A stretch of 64,000 nucleotides of DNA from Clostridia bacterium (GTDB lineage: Bacteria; Bacillota; Clostridia; TANB77; CAG-508), in the NCBI GenBank assembly GCA_017430135.1, contig JAFRNM010000021.1, positions 41,883-105,882 of the forward strand. Direction: 5' to 3'. Of this stretch, positions 36,731 to 45,903 are shown one piece after another. Below the pieces are notes generated by a model, which was not told the DNA's origin, did no database searches, and worked only from the letters and a program-made list of their open reading frames with translations. A program made the translations under genes and the position numbers. Numbering within the stretch: position 1 is the first letter of the stretch; every line of letters starts with the position of its first letter.

Positions 36731-37246
36731 ATGGTAATTAACACGAAGCAGCTTTCAATTGTTTGGACTACTACAGGCGATTGGGTAGACATCTCAATTT
36801 ACCCCTATGTAAAGTTAAACTCAGCCTCTATGGAACCGATTACGATCAAGTATGATGCAGATTCCTTTGAAGCTGATGTCGAGATTGAAACAATCATCGG
36901 CATTTTCAATGGCGAGCCATCATTGCGCCAGTATTTGGAAGGAGTCAATCTTGAAGCTTATAACTGTAAAGAAGATTTTTATAGTTGCATTGTACCAAGC
37001 TTAGAAATGAAGGCTCCACCCTGCAAAAAGCTTGACCGCTTTACCATAAGCAAAAAAGAGTTCTGGACAAAAGGGCTTCCGGAAATTAAGTTTATAAGAG
37101 CGGATCTTCTTTCAGGCAATAAGCACATTTCGATAGGAACTGCCATAAGACTTGAGGCATTGAAGTATTCCAGAATTGCAGTCAAGAATGCAGAACCCTG
37201 GGAAGTACCGAATCGTTTTTCAGGTTTAATTACAGAAAGGTGGTAA
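36731..37246 (+). CDS. Unknown 171-residue protein of foreign composition
   Basis: No family recognised. The soluble 171-residue product has mixed alpha/beta character and no signal peptide. It is rich in Glu/Lys/Ser, with CKEDFYSCIVPSLEMKAPPC giving three close cysteines. Its codons (GCC, CTT, CGC, CAG, GGC) and visibly higher GC differ from every neighbour. It carries its own promoter, a CAGAAAGGATG ribosome binding site and a strong terminator, so it is a self-contained cassette set exactly behind ylbJ. The gene at 52917 has the same layout. Confidence 0.75.
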   Translation: MVINTKQLSIVWTTTGDWVDISIYPYVKLNSASMEPITIKYDADSFEADVEIETIIGIFNGEPSLRQYLEGVNLEAYNCKEDFYSCIVPSLEMKAPPCKKLDRFTISKKEFWTKGLPEIKFIRADLLSGNKHISIGTAIRLEALKYSRIAVKNAEPWEVPNRFSGLITERW

Positions 37247-37255
37247 TTTTTCATC

Positions 37256-37285
37256 AAAAAAGCGGAGAATTTTTCTCCGCTTTTA
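37256..37285. terminator. Bidirectional terminator
   Basis: AAAAGCGGAGAA/TTCTCCGCTTTT, 12-bp stem with A- and T-runs, ending the 36731 gene and also suited to uppP on the other strand. Confidence 0.85.
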
Positions 37286-37319
37286 TATTTTTATTCAACT
37301 ACTATATTAGCTATCTTTT

Positions 37320-38150
37320 TTACATTCTTGTAAAGAACATTAATAAAACTATAATTCCAAGAACCACTCTATATATAGCAAATACTTTGAAGCTTCCCTT
37401 TTGTAAGTATTTTAGTAAGAATTTTATTACAAACATACCTACTATAAAGCTTGCCAAAATTCCTAAAAAGAATGGTACATTAAATACAAAGTCTTTTATT
37501 TTTACCAATGCTGCTGCAGCTATTATTGGTGTTGATAGTAAGAATGAGAATTTGGCTATTGCTTCTCTTTTTAATCCCATTTTTCTACCTACTGTCATTG
37601 TTATTCCTGATCTTGAAACTCCAGGAAATGCTGCTGCTAAAGCCTGTGATAGTGAAATCCATAAGGCTTGTTTAAAACTCATATTTTTATAATCCAATGT
37701 TGCCTTTGATTTTTTATCTACTACATATAGTAAAACTCCCATTACCATTAGTGCTATTGCTATTAAAAACATTTCTGCTGATATAAATGTTGTACCAAAT
37801 ACTCCAGCTAACCCTTCTGTAACTTTTTCTGAAATTTTATCCATTACTAAGCATAAGATTCCTGTTGGTATTGTTGCAAATATTATGTACCAAAATATTC
37901 TTCCTTCTGTTGTTTTCTTTTTGTATCTTACTTGTTCATATCCTCCTTTAATTAGTTTTACCCAATCTTTATAGAAGAATAATATTACAGCAAGTAATGT
38001 TCCTACATGTAGCGCTAAATCGAAACTATCCCCCATTTCTTGCCAGTTAAATACCCATGGAAATAGGTTTAAATGTGCTGAACTTGATACTGGTAAAAAT
38101 TCTGTTAGTCCTTGTACTATTCCTAATATTATTGATTGAAATGCTCCCAT
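37320..38150 (-). CDS. uppP: Undecaprenyl-diphosphatase (BacA family)
   Basis: 276 residues with about eight membrane helices. It dephosphorylates undecaprenyl diphosphate to recycle the lipid carrier for peptidoglycan and capsule, and raises bacitracin resistance. The catalytic motifs are EFLPVSSSAHL (17-27) and AAFPGVSRSGITMT (about 174-187), with the PGxSRSG loop and its Arg intact. It is probably monocistronic, upstream of a terminator shared with the opposing gene. Confidence 0.95.
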   Translation of the reverse strand: MGAFQSIILGIVQGLTEFLPVSSSAHLNLFPWVFNWQEMGDSFDLALHVGTLLAVILFFYKDWVKLIKGGYEQVRYKKKTTEGRIFWYIIFATIPTGILCLVMDKISEKVTEGLAGVFGTTFISAEMFLIAIALMVMGVLLYVVDKKSKATLDYKNMSFKQALWISLSQALAAAFPGVSRSGITMTVGRKMGLKREAIAKFSFLLSTPIIAAAALVKIKDFVFNVPFFLGILASFIVGMFVIKFLLKYLQKGSFKVFAIYRVVLGIIVLLMFFTRM

Positions 38151-38205
38151 TTTTTAAATCTTCCTTTCTTTTGTTCTTTCATTTTTTACATATTGTATTA
38201 TATAA

Positions 38206-39057
38206 TTATAAAATAAAGTTTTTTAAAAATTTTGCAGATGTTTTTGCAGCAATTTTTCCAGGTAGTCCAAGTGCTGGGACATAGTTTAGTCCTAGTTGTT
38301 CAACTGCTTGTAAATCAAATCCACCAGGTTTTGAAGCTAGTTCTAATAGTAAACAATCCTTAGTAACTTTTTGTAGTTGTTCTTTTTTTAAGATTATATA
38401 TGGTATTGTATTTATTATTATATTATAGTTTTCCAGATTTTCTAAATTGTAAGTATTTACTGGTTTATATCCATAGGCTTCTATCCAGGCTAAGTCTGTT
38501 TGTTTTCTTGCCGAGCATGTGACATTTGCTCCTAATAAACGTAATTTATTTGATAGTATTTTCCCTATTCTGCCAAATCCTATTATTAGCACATTGCTTG
38601 ACTGCAAATTAAAATCTGTGTTTTCTATTATTTTACTTATTGCACCTTCGGCTGTTGCTATTATATTCAAAACAGCAAGTTCTTCAATTTTCATTAAATC
38701 TGTAATTATTACTTTGGTATTTTCCGTTATATTATAAAATTTATCCGGTATGCTACCTGCAAATAATGCCTTATTATTAAGCCAACTTGCAAAGTCGTCA
38801 ATTTCGATTTTGTTATTTGCCAAAGGTGAATTTAAAAGTTCACCATCTCTTGTAAATGGAATTGGGCCAATTACGATATTTCCTTTATATATTGCATCTT
38901 CTAAATGATCGCAAATTTCGATGTTTTCTACATCTTGTTCTTTTAAATTTGATTTTTCCAATCCATAAACATATACTTGGTTACCTTCATTAGCAAGCAT
39001 CTTTGCCAATTCACAATTTCTTGTGTCTCCACCTATAACTGAAAAAGAATTTTCCAT
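38206..39057 (-). CDS. dpaA: Dipicolinate synthase subunit A
   Basis: 283 residues. DpaA, with the flavoprotein DpaB, makes dipicolinic acid, the spore-core chelator. The N-terminal FSVIGGDTRNCELAKMLA is diagnostic. NVLIIGFGRIGKILSNKL (about 163-180) is the NAD(P) Rossmann motif, and the C-terminus has LGLPGKIAAKTSAKFL. No dpaB lies next to it, which is unusual because the two are normally adjacent. It may be elsewhere or replaced by an electron-transfer flavoprotein, as known in some clostridia. Confidence 0.9.
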   Translation of the reverse strand: MENSFSVIGGDTRNCELAKMLANEGNQVYVYGLEKSNLKEQDVENIEICDHLEDAIYKGNIVIGPIPFTRDGELLNSPLANNKIEIDDFASWLNNKALFAGSIPDKFYNITENTKVIITDLMKIEELAVLNIIATAEGAISKIIENTDFNLQSSNVLIIGFGRIGKILSNKLRLLGANVTCSARKQTDLAWIEAYGYKPVNTYNLENLENYNIIINTIPYIILKKEQLQKVTKDCLLLELASKPGGFDLQAVEQLGLNYVPALGLPGKIAAKTSAKFLKNFIL

Positions 39058-39130
39058 TTGTTATCCCTCATTTCATATAATTATCATTTAATTATATGAA
39101 AATGAAAATTATATTATGCTAAGAATTCTA

Positions 39131-40333
39131 TCAAATTTGCCTTTCATTATTAATTTCAAATGAATTAACATCTTTTTCATTTCTTAATAATTTTATATCA
39201 TTATAGCTAAGTTGTCTAGTAACATCAAACATTTTCTCCAATTGCTCTTTGGCCTCTATTTCTTTTTTTGTTAATTTAGATTCTTTTTCTTCTAAATTAA
39301 AAGGAATAGTTAGCTTTGCATATATTGGAATGAATAAGTTTTCTTTTTTTATTTTTTCCGCAATTTTTTTAGGATTTAGCTCTATAGCTATATTTGCATA
39401 TTGTATTGCTTTTTCTTTATCTCCTCTTATTAAGGCTATTTTTGATAGTTCATAATAACTATCTGGTGCTAATTCTTCATCATCTATTGTTTGCATAAAT
39501 CTCTGTTCCGCCTCGTCTATTTCTTTTGATATCAATGCAATTTCAGCTAAATAGTATTTACAATTATAGTTTAATGAATTTATTTGTGCAGCCTTTTCAT
39601 AATACATTTTAGCATTTTGGAAGTCATTTATCATTGTGTATACTATTGCTAAATTATAGTTTAAGTCATAGTCAAATTTGTTATATTTTAGAGCCTCACT
39701 ATATGCGTTTGCTGCCTCTTTATACATTTGTTGTTCTATTAGCAAATCCCCTAAAAGTACTGTTGCTTCTTTATAATCTGGCTTTTTGCTTAAAAGATTT
39801 GCAAGCATTTGCGTTGCTTCTTGCTTTTTGTCTAAATCTTTTAGTAATGTTGCAACTTTGAAGTATGAATTAAAGTCTTTTTTGTTTAAGTCAATAGCTT
39901 GTACATATTCTTCTATTGCTTTTCTTTGTCCTCCCTCACTTTCGTATATTTCGGCTAAGAGTTTGTGCGCCTGATATGAGTTTGGATATTTTCCAAATAG
40001 GTTTATTAAGGCCTGTTTTGCTTTTTTGTTGTTTCCTAATTTAAAGTATATCTTTGCTTTCATTATGTTTAGGTATTCCATTACTCCAAAATGACTTTTT
40101 TCTAACACTATGATGATTACTGGTATGATTACCGCAAATATGTACATTATTATTTTTATGTACCAGTCAAATTGTATTCCGGCAATTACTTCTACTAGGC
40201 TTAGAGCTACTCCTATAGCTCCTAATACTAGAAATAGAATGTATGTTGTGTCGTTGTTTTTTATCATTTTGTAAAACATGTATAGGAATATTGCAAAAGA
40301 TAGTACCGTAAAGATTAGTTGTTCTACTATCAT
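39131..40333 (-). CDS. TPR-repeat membrane protein
   Basis: 400 residues. Three N-terminal membrane helices (about 4-22, 30-50, 57-80) are followed by roughly seven tetratricopeptide repeats (110-330). Typical signatures are SYQAHKLLAEIYESEGG, AIEEYVQAIDLNKKDF and DSYYELSKIALIRGDKEKA. The C-terminal 60 residues are charged. TPRs bind partner proteins; the membrane anchor suggests an envelope assembly role. It lies downstream of the coat-like gene and the family 1 palindrome. Confidence 0.85.
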   Translation of the reverse strand: MIVEQLIFTVLSFAIFLYMFYKMIKNNDTTYILFLVLGAIGVALSLVEVIAGIQFDWYIKIIMYIFAVIIPVIIIVLEKSHFGVMEYLNIMKAKIYFKLGNNKKAKQALINLFGKYPNSYQAHKLLAEIYESEGGQRKAIEEYVQAIDLNKKDFNSYFKVATLLKDLDKKQEATQMLANLLSKKPDYKEATVLLGDLLIEQQMYKEAANAYSEALKYNKFDYDLNYNLAIVYTMINDFQNAKMYYEKAAQINSLNYNCKYYLAEIALISKEIDEAEQRFMQTIDDEELAPDSYYELSKIALIRGDKEKAIQYANIAIELNPKKIAEKIKKENLFIPIYAKLTIPFNLEEKESKLTKKEIEAKEQLEKMFDVTRQLSYNDIKLLRNEKDVNSFEINNERQI

Positions 40334-40395
40334 TTTTTTTCTTTCTCCTTTTACTGTACTATTTTATTGCATTTTTTTCATTTTGTCTAGTATTT

Positions 40396-40528
40396 AAAAG
40401 AAAATATTATTATTTTCTGCAACTCCCAACTGCATAAGAAAGTCTAAATCAAAATTCAAAAATTTTGATAAGACTTTCTTATTTGTCGGTCCCCCCGAAT
40501 GTTGCTTAAAAATAATAATATTTTCTTT
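40396..40528 (+). repeat. Palindromic element family 1, copy A
   Basis: Perfect 21-bp outer inverted repeat (40396-40416/40508-40528) with the shared core AATATTATTATTTT. Inside are the conserved blocks TGCAACTCCCAACTGC and GTCGGTCCCCCCGAATGTTG around a variable inner hairpin whose arms pair (TAAGAAAGTCT/AGACTTTCTTA). It ends 25 bases from the stop of the 40553 gene. Confidence 0.85.
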
Positions 40529-40552
40529 TATACTTATAAAATGATAGTAGAA

Positions 40553-41503
40553 CTACCTATAAAAAGGACGAGGGCCGAATCCTGGACCATATGGTGGGAA
40601 TGGTCCAAATGGTGGCCTTGGGCCTGGTCTATATGGCGGACGAGGACCTGGCTTGTTTGGTCCACCTAATAATTCTCTAACTAGCAATATTCTTATTATA
40701 TCACATAGTCCATTGTTACAATACCTTGTTTCTTTTGGTTCGTCTTTTGATTTTTCTAGTATGTTTGAGTTTGGATTATTTCTCACTTCCTGTTTTTTCT
40801 CCACTCTTGGTGGTATTGGTACATCTCTTATAGGTTCTACATTTGGCTTAAATAGTCCTGTGCTTCTATTGGATTGCTTTACAGGTCTTTGCCTATAATT
40901 TATTTCTTGTTTTGCTTCTGATAAGTTTTCTTCAATTCTGGTTTGTTGAACGCTATTTCCTTGGCTTCCTTCTACTTGAATTGAGTTCAATTTATCTATA
41001 TTATTGTTTAATGTGATGTTTACATTTATATCATCATTTCCCTCTAAACTTCCGTATAACTCTTCCACCATTTTCTCTACATCTGCTTTTGTAACAGGGG
41101 CTGTCACATTTCTACAAGCCTTTTGTACCATGGGATAGACAATACCATATATTTCTGGATAACATTCTTCTATTTCCGGATATGCTCGCGTTTCTGTATA
41201 ATTATAGCCATTTGGATAATCGCCATAATCATAATAATTTGGCATTCCATATCTATTTTGATAATCACTATACATTATATTGTAATCTTGCATATTGTAA
41301 TTTTGCTCATTATATGCATTATTGGGAATATTATATTGCTGCGTATTTTGATTATCAAATTGTTGCATGTTGTTTTTGGGATGAGAATAATCACAATAAT
41401 ATGATTTATCTTCTTCCGGATATTTTAAATTAGTATTTTCATTATTTGTATTAGAATCTCCTAAAACATTTCTTATGTAATCATTGTATGAATCTTTGTA
41501 CAT
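40553..41503 (-). CDS. Low-complexity, coat-like protein
   Basis: 316 residues from the ATG at 41501-41503, after a perfect AAGGAGG seven bases upstream. The N-terminal third is rich in Asn, Tyr, Gln and Asp. A structured middle (about 125-180) contains YPMVQKACRN and a helical segment. The C-terminus is Gly/Pro/Arg/Phe repeats of the form GPRPPYRPGPRPPFGP. This composition recalls spore coat or exosporium proteins. No known domain is identified, so the coat call is inference. It is flanked by two direct copies of the family 1 palindrome. Confidence 0.7.
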   Translation of the reverse strand: MYKDSYNDYIRNVLGDSNTNNENTNLKYPEEDKSYYCDYSHPKNNMQQFDNQNTQQYNIPNNAYNEQNYNMQDYNIMYSDYQNRYGMPNYYDYGDYPNGYNYTETRAYPEIEECYPEIYGIVYPMVQKACRNVTAPVTKADVEKMVEELYGSLEGNDDINVNITLNNNIDKLNSIQVEGSQGNSVQQTRIEENLSEAKQEINYRQRPVKQSNRSTGLFKPNVEPIRDVPIPPRVEKKQEVRNNPNSNILEKSKDEPKETRYCNNGLCDIIRILLVRELLGGPNKPGPRPPYRPGPRPPFGPFPPYGPGFGPRPFYR

Positions 41504-41555
41504 AAAAAAACCTCCTTGCACTTTTATTATATGCAAAAAGTAAATTTATTTTACT

Positions 41556-41693
41556 AAAAAGCAATATTATTATTTTCTGCAACTCCCAACTGCTTAAGAA
41601 GCTCTAACTAAAAATTTCTTTAAAATTTTTAGTTAGAGCTTCTAAATTGTCGGTCCCCCCGAATGTTGCCTGAAAATAATAATATCGCTTTTT
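41556..41693 (+). repeat. Palindromic element family 1, copy B
   Basis: Outer stem 41556-41576/41673-41693 (one mismatch), core AATATTATTATTTT, flank AAAAAGC/GCTTTTT. Same GC-rich blocks as copy A. The inner hairpin is different in sequence but pairs well (AGAAGCTCTAACTAAAAATT with its complement). It ends two bases from the murD stop. Confidence 0.85.
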
Positions 41694-41695
41694 TA

Positions 41696-43093
41696 TTACA
41701 TATTTAGTACAAGATTCTTAAACTGATTACCTCTATCGTAAGCATTTTTAAACATATCAAAACTTGCGCTACCAGGTGAGAATAATACTACTTGACCTGG
41801 ATTTGCAATTCTACGAGCTGTATCCATTACTTCTTGTAAAGAATTACACATATATATTTTAACATTTTTATTTTGTTTTTCCATTTCGATTGTTACAGCA
41901 TCAAATATTTTATTTGATGTTTGCCCCATCAAAATTAAAGCTTTTACATTATCTACAACAGGTTTTGCAAGCGGTGTGTAGTCTAAGTTTTTGTCATAAC
42001 CACCTGCAATTAGAATAATTTCTTCTCCTTCAAATGCATTTATTCCAGATATTGTTCTTGTTGGAGATGAGCTAGCAGAATCGTTATACCATTTTATTCC
42101 ATTTACTTCTCTTACAAACTCTAATCTATGTTCAACAGCATTAAATTCTTTTATTGTTTCTACTGCTTTTTCTGTATCAACTAGTGTTTTTGTTGCTGCA
42201 AGTGCAGTACATATATTTTGATAATTGTGAATTCCTCTTAGTTTTGCACTTTTGCATTCCATTATATGTTTTCTAACACCATCTTCACATTCTTTAATAA
42301 CGCCTTCATCAACTATATAGCCATTTTCAAGTTTTTCTTTACTACTAAAATATATAACTTTTCCGTTTGCTTCTTTACCACATTCTTTTGTTATTTCATT
42401 ATCATAGTTTAATACTAAAATTCCGTTTTCATCTTGATATTTGAAAATATTTTTCTTTGCATCTATGTATTCTTCATAATCTTTATGTATATTTAAATGA
42501 TTTGGTGTAATGTTTGTAATAACTGATATTGAAGGGCTTACATTCATTTCCATCAATTGAAAGCTTGAAAGCTCTAGCACAACTATATCATCTGATTTCA
42601 TTTCTGGAAGTTTTGTAAATAGTGGTATTCCTATATTTCCCCCAAGCCATGTATTATAACCAGCTTCTTTTAAAATTGCATAAATTAAGCTTGTTGTAGT
42701 TGTTTTTCCATCACTTCCTGTTACGCCTATTATTTTAGCAGGGCACATTTTTATTAGTAATTCAATTTCTGTTGTAACTAAAGCACCTCTTTCAGCTTCT
42801 GCTACAAGTTCTGGAATTGTTGGCAAACAGCTTGGTGAACGAAGTATTAAGTCAAATCCTTGTAATTTAGATAAATAATTTTCTCCAAGTGAAAATTCAA
42901 AGGAATTTTGAGTTATTATATCCATTACTTCTTTTGGTATTTGGTCAATTGTTCTTTGATCAAACACTGTTACTTTTGCTTTTTTCTCATGCAAGTAATC
43001 TAACAATGGCAAATTACTAACTCCTAAGCCAATTACAGCCACTTTTCTAAATTTTATATAATTATTAAATTCTTCCAATTTTTCGTTTTGCAT
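41696..43093 (-). CDS. murD: UDP-N-acetylmuramoyl-L-alanine--D-glutamate ligase
   Basis: 465 residues. Cytoplasmic ligase adding D-Glu to UDP-MurNAc-L-Ala in peptidoglycan synthesis. The N-terminal AVIGLGVSNLPLLDYL is the UDP-binding fold. GVTGSDGKTTTTSLI (about 117-131) is the ATP loop, with NITPNHLNIH and EHRLEFV further on as central and C-terminal signatures. SDGKTT in place of the usual TNGKTT is a known variant. It appears monocistronic, with a family 1 palindrome right at its stop. Confidence 0.95.
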   Translation of the reverse strand: MQNEKLEEFNNYIKFRKVAVIGLGVSNLPLLDYLHEKKAKVTVFDQRTIDQIPKEVMDIITQNSFEFSLGENYLSKLQGFDLILRSPSCLPTIPELVAEAERGALVTTEIELLIKMCPAKIIGVTGSDGKTTTTSLIYAILKEAGYNTWLGGNIGIPLFTKLPEMKSDDIVVLELSSFQLMEMNVSPSISVITNITPNHLNIHKDYEEYIDAKKNIFKYQDENGILVLNYDNEITKECGKEANGKVIYFSSKEKLENGYIVDEGVIKECEDGVRKHIMECKSAKLRGIHNYQNICTALAATKTLVDTEKAVETIKEFNAVEHRLEFVREVNGIKWYNDSASSSPTRTISGINAFEGEEIILIAGGYDKNLDYTPLAKPVVDNVKALILMGQTSNKIFDAVTIEMEKQNKNVKIYMCNSLQEVMDTARRIANPGQVVLFSPGSASFDMFKNAYDRGNQFKNLVLNM

Positions 43094-43313
43094 ATTTTTC
43101 TCTCCTTTTGGTTTATTTTATGCTTCGTTTTTTATTTTGCCATTGTATTATATATCAACTTTTTTAAAATTTCAATTTTTTAAATAAATTTTTTGACATT
43201 TATTAAATTTTTGACATTTGAATTTTTAAGTATATTTTTTAACTTTTTGTTAAAAATAATAATGTTGCTGATGTTTAGTAACTATTCAATTTAGTGTATT
43301 GGAGGTGTTTTTT

Positions 43314-43412
43314 ATGTCAGAAAGAAATAATAACAAAAACAACCAAAACAATAACAACAATAATAACAAAAACAATAATAACAACAATAATAGAAATAAT
43401 AACAATAACTAG
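43314..43412 (+). CDS. Asparagine-rich 32-residue microprotein
   Basis: The frame reads MSERNNNKNNQ and then almost only Asn with scattered Lys and Arg (about three quarters Asn). A near-perfect GGAGGTG lies seven bases before the ATG and a strong terminator follows 18 bases after the stop, so translation is likely despite the short, low-complexity frame. Function unknown; in a spore former a role as a spore or coat filler is possible but only a guess. Confidence 0.6.
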   Translation: MSERNNNKNNQNNNNNNNKNNNNNNNRNNNNN

Positions 43413-43430
43413 TTTTGTATTTATGAAGTT

Positions 43431-43467
43431 GTTAAAAGCCCTTTTATGTATAAAAAGGGCTTTTAAC
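43431..43467. terminator. Terminator of the Asn-rich microprotein
   Basis: GTTAAAAGCCCTTTT/AAAAGGGCTTTTAAC, perfect 15-bp stem with a 7-base loop. Confidence 0.75.
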
Positions 43468-43490
43468 ATGTTCTACAAAATTTAATTTTG

Positions 43491-43560
43491 AGAAACTTTT
43501 TAAGAGTGTCCCCAAAAGTTAAACTTTTTGGGACACTCTTAAAAAGTTCAAAAAGTTTCT
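43491..43560. repeat. Palindromic element, GAGTGTCCC family, copy 2
   Basis: Arms AACTTTTTAAGAGTGTCCC (43494-43512) and its complement (43530-43548), with outer AGAAAC/GTTTCT pairing. It overlaps the tcdA stop codon and shares TTTTTAAGAGTGTCCC with the element at 1729-1847. Confidence 0.7.
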
Positions 43561-44305
43561 ACAAAATGTCTTTTATTACTTCTCCTGCAATTATTAGTCC
43601 TGCAACAGATGGCACAAATGATATGCTTCCTGGAATTTGATTTCTTATTGTGCATGTTCTTTTTGTACCTGAAGGACAAACACAATTTGTTTTACAACTT
43701 GCTTTACTATATTGTTCTGGTTGTATTGGTTCTTCTTTTGAATATACTACTTTTAGTTTTTTAATTTCTCTAGCTCTTAACTCTTTTCTCATTACTTTTG
43801 CTAATGGGCATACGCTGGTTTTATAAATATCTGTTACTTCGAATTTGGTTGGATCTAATTTGTTACCTGTTCCCATAGCTGAAATTATTGGGATATTGTG
43901 TTTGTTTGCTCTTACTACTAATTCAATTTTTGCAGTTACTGTATCTATTGCATCTACTATATAATCAATGCTTTCGTCTAAAATATCATGAGAATCTGGC
44001 ATAAAAAATTCTTGGTAGATTTCTACTTTTGCATTTGGATTTATGTCTAAAATTCTTTGTTTTGCAACCTCTACCTTTAATTCTCCAACAGTTTTAGTTG
44101 TTGCAAGAATTTGCCTATTAAGGTTTGTTATACATATTTTGTCATCATCTATTAGAACGAAATTTCCTACTCCTGCACGAACAAGCCCTTCTACAACATA
44201 AGAGCCAACTCCGCCTAAACCAAATACTGCAACTTTAGCATTATTTAATTTTTCTATTCCTTCTTTTCCAATCAACAATTCTGTTCTATTAAATTGATTA
44301 TCCAT
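43559..44305 (-). CDS. tcdA: tRNA threonylcarbamoyladenosine dehydratase
   Basis: 248-residue E1/ThiF-like enzyme that cyclises t6A37 of ANN-decoding tRNAs to ct6A using ATP. VFGLGGVGSYVVEGLVRAG is the nucleotide-binding loop. DDDKICITNLNRQ and the C-terminal cysteine cluster SKASCKTNCVCPSG match TcdA/CsdL. It overlaps mnmA by eight bases, pairing two tRNA-modification genes. TcdA is known to work with a cysteine desulfurase system, which fits the suf genes upstream. Confidence 0.88.
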   Translation of the reverse strand: MDNQFNRTELLIGKEGIEKLNNAKVAVFGLGGVGSYVVEGLVRAGVGNFVLIDDDKICITNLNRQILATTKTVGELKVEVAKQRILDINPNAKVEIYQEFFMPDSHDILDESIDYIVDAIDTVTAKIELVVRANKHNIPIISAMGTGNKLDPTKFEVTDIYKTSVCPLAKVMRKELRAREIKKLKVVYSKEEPIQPEQYSKASCKTNCVCPSGTKRTCTIRNQIPGSISFVPSVAGLIIAGEVIKDIL

Positions 44306-45353
44306 TTATTTTTCCTCCACCTAATACGTATTCTTCTAAATAGAACACCGCAGACTGCCCTGGCGTAATAGCTCTCTGAGGCTCATCAAAAACAACCTTA
44401 ATTTTATCACCCTCTTGAATAATTTTAGCCTTAGCAGACTTAGTAGAATATCTAGTTTTAACATCAACCTCAAGCCAGTCCTTAATTTCATCAACAAGTA
44501 AAAGATTAATATCTTTAACTATAATTTCCTTTTTATATAATTCATGTTGTTCTCCAACTATGAGTTCATTCTTTAAGCTATTGAAGCCAAGAACAAAAAG
44601 TGGAACATGATATGAAATTCCAAGTCCTTTTCTTTGACCTATTGTATAATTGTATAGCCCTGTATGCTCTCCAAGTTTTTCGCCTTTAGAATTTACAATA
44701 TTTCCTTTTTTAGGTTTTAGATTAGAATTATTTTCTAAAAACTTTTTATAATTTCCGTCTGGAATAAAGCAAATATCTTGGCTATCTGGTTTATTTGCTA
44801 CTTGCAATTCATTTTCTCTTGCTATTTTTCTTATTTCATCTTTGCTTTCAAAATCTGCAAGTGGGAATACTACATGTTCAATTAAATCTTTTGGAATATT
44901 CCATAAAACATAGCTTTGGTCTTTATTTCCAGCACTTGATTTTTTTAGAGCCCATCTTCCATATTTCTCACTATACTCAGTTTTTGCATAATGGCCTGTT
45001 GCAATGTAGTTGCAACCCATTTCTTGTGCTTTTTCCCACATGAATCCAAATTTCATATATTTATTGCATTCGATACATGGATTTGGTGTTAAGCAATTTG
45101 AATAACAATCTATAAAATCTTGAATTATGTACTTTTTAAATTCTTCTTTATAATCAAATATAAAGTGCGGAACTCCAATTTGTTTACACACTCTTTTTGC
45201 ATCTAAATATGTATTAACATTGCAACAACTACTACCTGCAAACAATTCTAGTGTTATCCCTATTACATCATATCCTTTTTCTTTTAAAAGCAGAGCTGAA
45301 ACTGAACTATCAACTCCACCACTCATACCGAGCATTATCTTTTTATTTACCAT
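44298..45353 (-). CDS. mnmA: tRNA-specific 2-thiouridylase
   Basis: 351 residues. Adds sulfur at position 2 of wobble uridine in Lys, Glu and Gln tRNAs, receiving it from a cysteine desulfurase. MSGGVDSSVSALLL (9-22) is the PP-loop. The catalytic cysteines lie in TPNPCIECN (about 92-100) and SQDICFIPDG. A C-terminal beta-barrel ends in GQSAVFYL. It is downstream of sufS/sufU, likely its sulfur source, though a palindromic element separates it from sufU. Confidence 0.95.
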   Translation of the reverse strand: MVNKKIMLGMSGGVDSSVSALLLKEKGYDVIGITLELFAGSSCCNVNTYLDAKRVCKQIGVPHFIFDYKEEFKKYIIQDFIDCYSNCLTPNPCIECNKYMKFGFMWEKAQEMGCNYIATGHYAKTEYSEKYGRWALKKSSAGNKDQSYVLWNIPKDLIEHVVFPLADFESKDEIRKIARENELQVANKPDSQDICFIPDGNYKKFLENNSNLKPKKGNIVNSKGEKLGEHTGLYNYTIGQRKGLGISYHVPLFVLGFNSLKNELIVGEQHELYKKEIIVKDINLLLVDEIKDWLEVDVKTRYSTKSAKAKIIQEGDKIKVVFDEPQRAITPGQSAVFYLEEYVLGGGKING

Positions 45354-45373
45354 CTCATATCCTCATACTTCCC

Positions 45374-45492
45374 CTTAAATAAGAATTGTGCTTTTGGCAC
45401 GGCAAACAAGCGAGGTAACCGGAGGCGTACTGGTGTACGTTGAGGATTACCAAGCGCAGTTTAACACAGCCAAAACGCAATTATTATTTAAG
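45374..45492. repeat. Palindromic element family 2, copy 1
   Basis: Outer imperfect stem CTTAAATAAGAATTGTGC and TTTTGGC with their complements at 45469-45492. The right arm includes the last codons of sufU. The conserved centre is AGGCGTAC-N-TG-GTACGTTGAGGAT, followed by TTAACACAG, all shared with 48387-48513. Confidence 0.75.
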
Positions 45493-45900
45493 AATATCCT
45501 CTACTGTGTGCCATGCTAAAAGAGCACACTTAACTCTTGCTGGCATATTTGAAACATTTTTAAAAGCTATTGCATCTTCTAATTTTTTTAATTCTTCTTC
45601 ATCTGTTATTTCTCTTTTTATCATTTCTATAAATGTTTTAATTATTTCCTTTGCTTGTTCTATTGTTTTTCCTTTTAGAGTATCTATCATTATTGAAGTT
45701 GAAGCTTGTGAAATTGCACAGCCATGTCCAGAAAATGCCATATCTTCTATTATATTGCCATTCATTTTTAGTTCAAGAGTAATTTCATCTCCACAATTTG
45801 GATTATGACCTATCTCGCAAAAATCTGCATGGTCTAATTTCTTTTTGTTATACGAATTCATACTATGTTCCATTATTAGTTCATTATATATGTCTTCCAT
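45484..45900 (-). CDS. sufU: SufU-type Fe-S assembly protein
   Basis: 138 residues. SufU is the zinc-dependent sulfur acceptor that activates SufS in Gram-positive bacteria. The three conserved cysteines are in HNPNCGDE, GHGCAIS and ARVKCALLAW, with Asp40-type residues near the first. Start three bases after the sufS stop, so translation is coupled. Its stop codon lies inside a palindromic element. Confidence 0.93.
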   Translation of the reverse strand: MEDIYNELIMEHSMNSYNKKKLDHADFCEIGHNPNCGDEITLELKMNGNIIEDMAFSGHGCAISQASTSIMIDTLKGKTIEQAKEIIKTFIEMIKREITDEEELKKLEDAIAFKNVSNMPARVKCALLAWHTVEDILK

Positions 45901-45903
45901 TTT

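Noticed and set aside
38206..39057. DpaA gene as a generic alanine/saccharopine dehydrogenase
   Set aside because: The N-terminal GGDTRNCELA and overall length match dipicolinate synthase A, and sporulation genes are nearby.
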